From Pengzhenrongella phosphoraccumulans (GTDB lineage Bacteria > Actinomycetota > Actinomycetes > Actinomycetales > Cellulomonadaceae), in the NCBI RefSeq assembly GCF_045689905.1, contig NZ_CP144210.1, forward strand, positions 2,852,001 to 2,916,000: DNA of 64,000 nt, read 5' to 3'. The notes beneath the pieces are model-generated. The model was not told where the DNA came from. It searched no databases and worked only from the letters and a program-made list of their open reading frames with translations. Positions 1-7,098 of the stretch are shown here, piece after piece (position 1 is the first letter of the stretch; the number at the start of each line of letters is the position of its first letter). A program made the translations under genes and the position numbers.

Positions 1-723
1 GAGGTCGCCCACCGTGACGGCCGGTACTGGCTGTACTACTCGCTAGGGCACGGCGACCACGGCCACCACCTCCGCGTGGCCGTCGCCGACGACCCCACCG
101 GCCCGTTCCAGGACACCGGCGTTAACCTCACGCCAGGGGAGCGGTTCGCCATCGATGCCCATCCCTACCGCGACACCGACGGAACCTGGTACCTGTTCTA
201 CGCCCACGACGTCCTGACCGGACCGCGGATCGGAACCATGCTCGCCGTCGACCGCCTCATCGCGGCGACCGCTCTTGCCGGTGAGGCGACAACCATCGTG
301 CGCCCCGACGCCGACTGGCAGATCTACGAACGAAGCCGAGAGATGTACGGCCGCACGGTCGACTGGCACACGCTCGAAGGCCCCTCAGTTGTCTGTCACA
401 ACGCGCGCTACTACTGCCTGTTCTCCGGCGGATCCTGGAAAGACGCCAGCTACGGCGTCAGTTGGGCCGAAGCCGATCACCCACTCGGCCCGTGGCGCCG
501 AGGATCGTCCACCCCGCGAATCCTGTGGACCATTGGAACCGACGTCGTCGGCCCGGGACACAACAGCATCACCGTGGGCCCCCACGGTGAGGACGTGATT
601 GTGTACCACGCGTGGAACTGGCCCCCCACAGCCCGGCAACTCCACCTCTCGATCATGACGTGGACGGTGGATGGCCCACGGGCTGACGGTTTCCCAGAAG
701 GCGAACCTCCGGAGCGAGGGTGA
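1..723 (+). CDS. GH43 family glycoside hydrolase, 5' end outside window
   Basis: The reading frame is open from base 1 to the TGA at 721-723, so the N-terminus lies off the left edge and 240 codons are visible. GH43 hallmarks are seen: IDAHPY (pKa-modulating Asp) followed by the DTDGTWYLFY strand, EGPSVV (general acid Glu), and the C-terminal GPGHNSI segment whose His usually lies near the calcium site of the five-bladed propeller. The catalytic-base Asp would be upstream of the window. GH43 enzymes remove or cut arabinose- and xylose-containing side chains. No signal peptide can be judged. Which arabinan or xylan linkage it cuts cannot be read from this part. Confidence 0.85.
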   Translation, partial: EVAHRDGRYWLYYSLGHGDHGHHLRVAVADDPTGPFQDTGVNLTPGERFAIDAHPYRDTDGTWYLFYAHDVLTGPRIGTMLAVDRLIAATALAGEATTIVRPDADWQIYERSREMYGRTVDWHTLEGPSVVCHNARYYCLFSGGSWKDASYGVSWAEADHPLGPWRRGSSTPRILWTIGTDVVGPGHNSITVGPHGEDVIVYHAWNWPPTARQLHLSIMTWTVDGPRADGFPEGEPPERG

Positions 724-765
724 GCTATCCCTCGGACTCTGCCGCGGCCCGCTAGCACAGACGGG

Positions 766-829
766 TTGCCAAAACCCTGACAGTTGTGGCGGCGAGCGAG
801 GCTGCCGACAACTGTCAGGGTTTTGGCAA
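766..829. repeat. Perfect 22-bp inverted repeat with 20-nt spacer
   Basis: The arm at 766-787 (starting TTGCCAAAACCCTGA) is exactly the reverse complement of 808-829 (ending AGGGTTTTGGCAA), with a GC-rich 20-nt centre at 788-807 that can itself pair partly. It lies 43 bp after the GH43 stop. It could be a strong transcription terminator, or the two fused ends of a lost transposon. The sequence does not decide this. No poly-T run follows either arm. Confidence 0.8.
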
Positions 830-1145
830 TAGGGACGCTGTGGTTTCGCCGGAGCTACCGCGCCGCCGCGATCGGGCACACCCAGACGTCGACCGTGGTG
901 ACGGCGTCGTCGAACGGGACCGCGACGCCGGCGGACGTAGCCGCTGCGGCGTAGTCGTTGCCCCAGTGCGGGTGCAAGACGACGACACAGGGCCACGCAG
1001 GCGGGTCCTAGTCCAGGCGGCTGGCCTCCGACGCGTGTTTGGTGAATGGCCGGGGACCCTGCCTCCGGGTCGTCTGCTGGACGGTTGTCGCTGAGTTGAT
1101 TTCACCCCACTGATCAACTCGGCCGGCTGCACGAACGGGGAGGCT
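830..1145. other. Intergenic region with a short coding relic
   Basis: No gene is supported here. On the minus strand 858-1007 is open for 50 codons between two TAG stops. It reads like a protein C-terminus (VVVLHPHWGNDYA, then VDVWVCPIAAAR) but has no start or RBS, so it may be the tail of a decayed gene. An 8-bp inverted repeat at 1093-1120 sits before the next gene. Confidence 0.3.
1093..1120. promoter_or_regulatory. Inverted repeat upstream of the 1152 gene
   Basis: GAGTTGAT (1093-1100) and ATCAACTC (1113-1120) are perfect inverted 8-mers separated by 12 nt and end 31 bp before the proposed start at 1152. The placement fits an operator or a leader hairpin. No regulator gene adjoins it. 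Confidence 0.3.
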
Positions 1146-1151
1146 GTGTTG

Positions 1152-1721
1152 GTGATGTCAACGCAGCCCACCTCTGGTCCGCGTGACCTCCCCAAGGCGC
1201 CGATGGTCGACCCCGACATCCTCGTGGGCGAACGTCACGATAGTCGCCGACCTCACCCCGCCTACTGGCTCGTCGCGATCCCCGGCTTGCTCATCGTGGG
1301 CTGGCTTGTCAGCCTGTGGCCCTTCGCAATCCACGACCACATCGACCTTCTCGACGACCCCGCCGTCGGGAACACTGCCGACCGAGCCTGCGCCACCCTC
1401 AGCACAGCACTGTCTGCGACGGAAGGGCTCAGCCGGCCCGAACGCATCACCGCCGGCAACGCCGCCATCGAAGAACTGGTCAACGCGATGAACGCTCTGG
1501 GACATTGCGTCCTCGCCGGGGACGAGCCCAGCGCCGCCTGGATCGCCGACTGGCGGCGCCTCCAGGAAGCCCGCAGCGACGTCGCCGTGGCCCTTCCCGC
1601 CGCCCCACAGACCCAACTGGTAATGCCGCTCACGCCGGACGGCTACCCGATTACGCGGCGCATGATCCACGCGAGCGGCCCGTCCTGCGAGACCGCAATC
1701 ACCCTTGCGGCAGCCCCCTGA
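1152..1721 (+). CDS. Hypothetical single-pass membrane protein
   Basis: A 189-residue protein of unknown function. After about 35 polar residues there is one hydrophobic helix (YWLVAIPGLLIVGWLVSLW), then a roughly 130-residue outward or cytoplasmic domain containing several Cys and an alanine-rich helical stretch. The GTG at 1152 was chosen because GGGGAGG at 1137-1143 lies 8 nt upstream. ATG at 1155 and TTG at 1149 are alternatives. No family is recognised. It stands alone at the edge of an accessory region with integrase remains, so an element-borne membrane protein is plausible but unproven. Confidence 0.55.
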   Translation: MMSTQPTSGPRDLPKAPMVDPDILVGERHDSRRPHPAYWLVAIPGLLIVGWLVSLWPFAIHDHIDLLDDPAVGNTADRACATLSTALSATEGLSRPERITAGNAAIEELVNAMNALGHCVLAGDEPSAAWIADWRRLQEARSDVAVALPAAPQTQLVMPLTPDGYPITRRMIHASGPSCETAITLAAAP

Positions 1722-2237
1722 TTGGCCCGATCTGCCGGGCTGGACCTCTGACAGAACCCTAAGAGCCAGAGGAGTCATGTTCGCCCATCTTGGTTCTTCG
1801 CCCTGAGGCCTGGCCTGCCGTAGAGAGGTGCAGTCTGAGCCGTGACCCGTGTGACGATCAACAACGAAAATCCACGCCGGTAAGCGGTGCGAGGTCCAAG
1901 CGGCACGGCTCGCTGCGCGCCGGTCAGCGCCTCCTGGCTTCCCTGGCGCGGGTCGTGGCTCGCCTTCGGCTTCGCATGGTGCAGTCGGGGAGGCTGCGTG
2001 CTCCGGAGTGCCGGGTGTCACCACCGCTGCGGCGGCCTTTCGCGAGACCCCTGTCCCACGGCGGCGTGCCCAACGACAGACGGCAAGCAGACCGCCCCGC
2101 CGGATACGCCGTTCGACGGAGGCGCGTGTCGTTGCCACCTTTGCCGGGGCTGCTTCGGGAACGCTCGCTTAGCCGGTTCGGGGAAGGGCAGGCGGCGCCG
2201 CGTCAGGATTGAGTGCCGCACCCCCGGATGGCACTAC
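1722..2237. other. 516-bp stretch without supported gene
   Basis: Several long open frames cross this region on both strands, but all have Arg/Pro/Ser-rich compositions typical of random high-GC frames and none has a convincing RBS. I see no tRNA, repeat array or recombinase site. It separates the 1152 gene from the 3' end of the PIN-like gene and may be decayed DNA. Confidence 0.4.
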
Positions 2238-4292
2238 CTATGGGGTGTTCGCCTGTGGCTGAGTCGGGACTTCCGAAGATGCTGCTGGGAGCCCGGCAGT
2301 TCGCCGATATCTTCGCTCGAGCTTGGCCGCGACACGGACTCTGATTGGGCCGATCCAATCAAGAACCGTTCCCGGCGTGAACGGCTGGAGGGCGGCGGCA
2401 ACGAAGACAAGAGCCGCCCCCCAGAAGACCGCGTGGCCCATCCAGCGAGGTGCACCGGAAAGCCAAGGAGGTGCGAAGAAATACACCATCGCGAATCCAA
2501 TTGCGATCACGGCACCAATGATGACGGGTATATCTAGAATACGCCGAGAGTTCACCCCTGCACGCACCCGAATTCTGTGGTCCTGTTGAGAACGGTCATG
2601 CATCAGATCCTCGACGGTCCTGGTTGCTTCGGCCACCTGAGCGCTCAGTCGGCGCTGCGACGATTCTGCAGACTCCGCGTCCGCGTGCGCCCGATCTTCA
2701 GCCTTTTGCCGAGCCTCCTGCTCCGCGCCTAGTCGTTCGAGAAGAGGGTTCTCCAAATCCGAGCGGACACGCACGAGAACTGCGGCAGCTGAGTCGAGTA
2801 CGACGTCCTCCTCTCCAAGGGTGAGGTCCATGAGCGCTTGGCGCGCTTCGGGGCGCGACCGCAGGACGATCGCCTCATCCTCTCTGATCTCTCCCCGCTC
2901 CTGGAGTCGCTCGATCTCGGCGAGGTACTTCGTCCAGAGGTGTCGGCCGGGCTGCACTCCGGCGTACACAGTTGCCAAGAGTTGGCGGCGGGGAAGGTCG
3001 TCGGCAACTCCTGGGCTTCGAGCCCACAAGAATGCTGCCAGGTCGCCATCAACCATCGCGAGCGGCCAGCCGTGCCGCTCATCGACCTGACGGGACGCCC
3101 TTGCGACCGCTGCATTGTCGGTCACGAGAACGAATCCGCAGCGCTCAAAAGCCTCCGGCGACGAACCCTCGCGGAGTCGATGGATCGCGGAGAGGCTGTC
3201 GACGTCATATCGGCGCGCACCTGCGTTGCTGTAGTTGATGTGGTGTGCGAGCAGTGCATCGAGCGCGGTTTCATCTAGGCCGTACGAATAATAGCCGTCC
3301 GGTTTTGACTGTGACCTAATTCCGATAACCTTTAGCGAATTGTCAATCTTTGCGCGTTCGATCTCAATGTCTGCAGCCGTCATGCCGGCGTCTTGAAAGT
3401 ACACGTCAACCTCGCGGAGAGCACCGGACCGTCGACCTGCAGCTCTAATCGCTGCCTGTGCCGAAAGCAGCACCCCGTCGACCTCACGCACCGAATGTTG
3501 GAAGCATGAGATCTTCATGCCAAGTGAACGCGCAAGTTCAAGCGTCTCGAGGACGGCGCGCTCTTGCGTCTCACCTTGATAGCCGAGCGCCTTAAGCAGA
3601 ACCGGAGTGTCAAGGAATCCAGTGACGTTCTTTAGTGACTCCTTGAATCGGGACGTGTCCAAACCCACAACGGCGGCAAGGATCGCGCCTTTGACGGCTT
3701 CCTCGACATAACCAAAAGCAGTGTTGTCCTGTTCGGCGAGATGTGCAACAAATCTCGAGACCGCGTAGTTTGATCCCCGCAGTTCCGTCGAATCGGAACC
3801 AGGTCCCCCTTTGAGTGCTTGCCGAAGCAAAGGCACGGCGTGAGACTCGATGAATCCGTCAATCTGAGCGACGAGATCTCCCGCGAGTAACTCGCTAGAA
3901 CTGCTAAGCGTCCCCTCGATGAAGGCCCGATACTTCTCGACTAACTCCGCTTGCCTCCGACTGAAGCGCGCGATATCGGCGGAGATGCTTCCAGCCGCGT
4001 GCGCATGCTTCTCGGTAGCTACGAATCGCCCGTGCGGGCCGCTCGAGCGTTGGGCGTAGCCAGCCTTTACTGCACGCTTAAGCAGAACACCAACTACGCG
4101 GTCGGGTATACCAAAGCCGAAATTCTCCCGAACTTCGGCCGCGGCCTTGTGTTCATCAATTGACTCGGGAAAGCGTTGGTCGAGCACGTCCAGCACGTAG
4201 GGGCTAAAATTGTCCAAGTAACTCGGAGCAGCGGCGTCAAAGTTTGCGCGCAGAACTGCGTAGCCTATCAACGCGCTCGTGGCTTGATTCAC
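2238..4292 (-). CDS. Membrane-anchored PIN-like nuclease-domain protein (unknown function)
   Basis: A 684-residue protein. The GTG start at 4290-4292 was chosen because GGGAG lies 6 nt upstream; a TTG 33 nt earlier is possible. The order is: N-terminal winged-helix-like segment (about 1-95); helical region (100-220); PIN-like core (about 225-425) with spaced acids in FLDTPVLL (D228), HSVREVDG (E270), RYDVDS (D363/D365), VTDNAA (D392) and VDGDLA (D415/D417); long coiled coil (about 519-569); two membrane helices (588-607 and 621-639). PIN domains are metal-dependent RNases or DNases. Nuclease activity here is inferred from the acid spacing only. It lies in an integrase-bearing island next to another small membrane protein, which makes phage defence one possible role. 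GC is lower than in flanking genes. Confidence 0.6.
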   Translation of the reverse strand: MNQATSALIGYAVLRANFDAAAPSYLDNFSPYVLDVLDQRFPESIDEHKAAAEVRENFGFGIPDRVVGVLLKRAVKAGYAQRSSGPHGRFVATEKHAHAAGSISADIARFSRRQAELVEKYRAFIEGTLSSSSELLAGDLVAQIDGFIESHAVPLLRQALKGGPGSDSTELRGSNYAVSRFVAHLAEQDNTAFGYVEEAVKGAILAAVVGLDTSRFKESLKNVTGFLDTPVLLKALGYQGETQERAVLETLELARSLGMKISCFQHSVREVDGVLLSAQAAIRAAGRRSGALREVDVYFQDAGMTAADIEIERAKIDNSLKVIGIRSQSKPDGYYSYGLDETALDALLAHHINYSNAGARRYDVDSLSAIHRLREGSSPEAFERCGFVLVTDNAAVARASRQVDERHGWPLAMVDGDLAAFLWARSPGVADDLPRRQLLATVYAGVQPGRHLWTKYLAEIERLQERGEIREDEAIVLRSRPEARQALMDLTLGEEDVVLDSAAAVLVRVRSDLENPLLERLGAEQEARQKAEDRAHADAESAESSQRRLSAQVAEATRTVEDLMHDRSQQDHRIRVRAGVNSRRILDIPVIIGAVIAIGFAMVYFFAPPWLSGAPRWMGHAVFWGAALVFVAAALQPFTPGTVLDWIGPIRVRVAAKLERRYRRTAGLPAASSEVPTQPQANTP

Positions 4293-4893
4293 ACATCGCT
4301 CCCAGTTGCCGATCGGTCCGTGCAATCTTGTTCAAGAACTCAAGGATGCATCTGGTACCGATCCGTGTTCATCGATTATCCCGGCATGTCAAGGTACCGG
4401 CAGAGCGACGGGTTGGTGCCACAAGGACCCAGAGTCGCGTCTCATTTCTTGCCCAGAGATACTCTTATGACACAATTCGTCGGACATGCGGTGGAAATGG
4501 GCGTTTTGCGAATCTCGATTCTCCGTGATGCCGTGGCGCGCTCATCAAGCGTGGGCCGCGGTTGGTCGGCGGTGATGGCGGTCAGGTCGTGCGCTATCCA
4601 GATGACCTTGTCATCGGCCTTGCCGATGACGACTGGCAAGAGGGAGGTTCCACGACTGAGTTCATGACATGCCGGCTGACGTGGCGAGCGAGTAGCCCGA
4701 GTACGTCAATTTCGCCTTTGCCGACGTCCCCAGCACGCATGAGACTCAGACTCCGACCAGCCAGCGGAAGCTCAGATGCGTGTCGGTCTCGGGCAGTGGA
4801 TCCATGGCTCGATCGCGACCAACACGTCACCTGTCGGCGACTCAGCGACCCTCCGGAAACACGCGCAGGCTCTTCGGGTGGCATGATCAATGC
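4293..4893. other. 601-bp divergent intergenic region, possible decayed coding
   Basis: This lies between the divergently transcribed PIN-like gene and the 4894 gene, and presumably carries both promoters. On the minus strand, two frames between about 4770 and 4450 read in protein-like fashion (GKGEIDVLGLLARHV, then DDKVIWIAHDLTAITAD) but in different frames with stops between. This may be a frameshifted relic or a chance antisense pattern. No gene is called. Confidence 0.3.
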
Positions 4894-5571
4894 ATGCCAT
4901 GGGATTCTCTGCCTTCATACCTTGGTTCCGCGGGGATCTTCCTGCTGGGCCTGGTCGCGCCCTCCGTTAAGACCCTGACGGATCAATTCGTTGCTGGCAC
5001 GTTCAAGAGGCGTGAGAAGAAGGCTGAAATCATCGAGACGAGAGCCGACGCGGCGGCCGATGCGTGCCTCAGAGATCTGTCCCTTGCGAAGATAGCCATT
5101 CGGGACTATTCGGTCTTTCATCGAGCTGTCATCGATCGCGAAGAGGCTCAGGACAAAGAATCCGCGCGTCGTCACTTAGAAGATTCCGTTGCAACCCTCG
5201 AGGCGCACAGCGCATTGCTCCCGAAAGAATTGCGGGCATCCCTCACCGTGTTGGCCTCGATCCTCAAATATGCACATGACCTTCCCTATGAGAGATCGCG
5301 AATGGGTAGGTTTGGGTGGCACCCAGATTCGGCGGTCACAATCGGTGACAACGCTGCTCGATATGGCTCCGAAATACTCAGTGCCTACCTGCGGCGCGAT
5401 ACCCAGCCGCTGAAGCCGGACGTGATCATCGAGTACGAACTTGCCACGGATGATCGTAACGAAGAACTCTCGGACGAATTCGCACCGGAAATCCAGGAAA
5501 GTGCGGACGAGCAGGCACAGTTCCGAAAGAAGCATGACCTGACTGCCGAGCGGAAACCGTGGCCCAAATAG
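4894..5571 (+). CDS. Hypothetical protein with N-terminal membrane anchor
   Basis: A 225-residue protein starting at ATG 4894 (MPWDSLPSYLG); upstream in-frame codons look non-coding. One membrane segment lies at about residues 9-28 (LGSAGIFLLGLVAPSVKTL), followed by a charged helix with several Lys and Arg, a predicted helical domain of about 150 residues, and an acidic tail. No enzymatic motif or known family is recognised. It is divergent from the PIN-like membrane protein in the same island. A shared role is possible only by proximity. Confidence 0.6.
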   Translation: MPWDSLPSYLGSAGIFLLGLVAPSVKTLTDQFVAGTFKRREKKAEIIETRADAAADACLRDLSLAKIAIRDYSVFHRAVIDREEAQDKESARRHLEDSVATLEAHSALLPKELRASLTVLASILKYAHDLPYERSRMGRFGWHPDSAVTIGDNAARYGSEILSAYLRRDTQPLKPDVIIEYELATDDRNEELSDEFAPEIQESADEQAQFRKKHDLTAERKPWPK

Positions 5572-5735
5572 CCGATGGAGCGATAGTTGATCCTCGGTCG
5601 GTTGCACTCGGAGTGCGAACAGGCTGGTGGGGGTCCTGCGGACTGTCGCGTGCACGGGCTGATGCGCACCCGCTATCCAAAGTTGGTCGGGCAATCTTGG
5701 ATAGCACGGGCGATATCCAGGCCTTTGATCGCTCG

Positions 5736-6625
5736 CTACGTTCGTCCGCGGTTGAGGGTTCGGTCGAAGGCGGCGAGGTTCTTCTCGTCGGCATCGGGCA
5801 GGGCGTGCAGGTACTTCTGGGTGGTCATGATCTGGGCGTGGCCCATGCGGTCCATGACGCCCTTGAGGTCGGCGCCGCCGGCGAGGAGCCAGGACGCGTG
5901 GGCGTGGCGCAGGTCGTGGGGCCGGATGTGGAAGCCGATGTTGGCCTTCTCCTCCGCGGGTAGCCAGATTCGGGTCCGGAACGTGTTGCGCGACAGCGGG
6001 TTGCCGCCCGCGAGGTCGTTCGAAGGGAACAGCAGGTCGTCGCGGGCCAGGCCGAGACGGGCGATCCGGGCGGCGAGGATGTCGATCAGCTCCTGACGTA
6101 CGCCCAGCACGCGCGGCTTGTTGTTCTTCGGGTAGGGCTTGAAGATCATGCGCTGGCCGGTGGGGGAGTGCTTCTTGGAGACCTCGACGACCGTCTCGTG
6201 GATCGTGACCGTTCGGCGCAGGAAGTCGATGTGTCGGGGGCGCAGCGCGATCAGCTCACCCCAGCGCAGGCCTGTCTCGATGTCGGTGACCACAAGCTCC
6301 TCGTATCTTCGCCATCGGGGCGGACGCCGAACGCGGGCAGGAAGTGCTTGTCGAGGTAGGACCGGTAGGAGACGCTGGTGGTGGCTTCGATGTGACGGCT
6401 GGGGAACCAGATGGTCTCGACGTACTCGCGGAAGGTGATCTTCCCGAGGAACGGGTCGAGCCAACAGCCCTCGTCGACCTTGACCTGCTCCCGGTTCGCC
6501 ACCCGCAGCGCAGCCCGGGTCGAGGGAAAGGTGCCGGCGGATCGGGTGCGTCCGTCGGGGTCTCGGTAGTATCCCCGCGAGGTCACCGTGCCGTTGATGG
6601 CGACGTGCTTGCGGGTCCACGCCAT
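5736..6625 (-). pseudogene. Tyrosine recombinase/phage-type integrase with internal deletion
   Basis: The start ATG (6623-6625) has GGGAGG 6 nt upstream. The first frame encodes a normal integrase N-terminus (MAWTRKHVAINGT, then an SAM-like start ending YLDKHFLPAFG). Near 6310 the frame changes, and the other frame continues directly at YEELVVTDIETGLRWGEL. Integrases of this family usually have some 70-90 residues between these two points, holding most of the core-binding domain, so there is an internal deletion plus frame change. The catalytic half is intact: Arg in GLRWGEL, HDLRH box, GHAQIMTTQKYLH with the nucleophilic Tyr. The truncated protein is probably inactive, so the island is likely stranded. 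Confidence 0.8.
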
Positions 6626-7098
6626 GGGGTGCCTCCCATTCTTTCGAGACATTCTTCTATGACCGCCAGGTGACCGCATACGTCGCTAAATGGCGATGGA
6701 TTCGTGCGGACGCTGGTGGACTAGATAGTGCCTCTGACCTGCGGTGACATACCCAAGATACCCCGGTTCGCGCTCAAGCGAAAGCCCTGGAAAACGACTT
6801 TAGTACCGCTCATAACCCAGAGGTCGCGGATTCAGAAACGAACCACTCGCGCTTCTTGTGAAAGTGGAGGAGCTCACTCCCGATTGAATGCGCGCGGGAG
6901 CGCAACAGTGCAGCCACTTCGTCGCCCAGTGCCGGTGCGCGTCGTGCCGAATATCCGCGCGGGGCGGAGTGGCGCAACGCCTCACCCCCTTTTGACTTTC
7001 TTTGTTCATCTACCTAAGTTGGCTCCTGGATCGCCCGATCGGCCTAGAGCGATCAGCGCGTGGCACGACGATGTGCCGCCTCGTCGAGAGGACCACTG
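6626..7098. other. Intergenic region upstream of integrase and GH5 gene
   Basis: 473 bp without a supported gene. It contains the integrase RBS, a tRNA-like fragment described separately (6809-6834), and the leader of the GH5 gene. A GAGAGG ribosome-binding site lies 7 nt before ATG 7099. No other structure is evident. Confidence 0.5.
6809..6834 (+). other. tRNA-derived fragment, probable attachment-site remnant
   Basis: CTCATAA at 6809-6815 is a canonical anticodon loop with CAT anticodon, followed by CCCAG, AGGTC (variable-loop-like) and GCGGATTCA (T-arm-like). The sequence upstream cannot pair with the anticodon stem, and the T stem does not close downstream, so this is only the middle of a tRNA-Met/Ile-type gene. 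Integrases of this kind recombine within such tRNA segments. The position 184 bp upstream of the integrase start fits an att site. The partner copy was not found in the window. Confidence 0.45.

Noticed and set aside
1158..2138. Long minus-strand open frame across the 1152 gene and the region after it
   Set aside because: It is antisense to a better-supported gene, has Arg/Gly-rich composition and no ribosome site; typical of high-GC shadow frames.
1722..2237. Origin of transfer or replication in the gene-poor stretch
   Set aside because: GC-rich arms are present, but no iterons, nick-site consensus or relaxase gene.
4450..4770. Protein-like minus-strand segments in two frames between the PIN-like gene and 4894
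   Set aside because: Needs a frameshift and lacks a recognisable family. Noted as a possible relic but not called.
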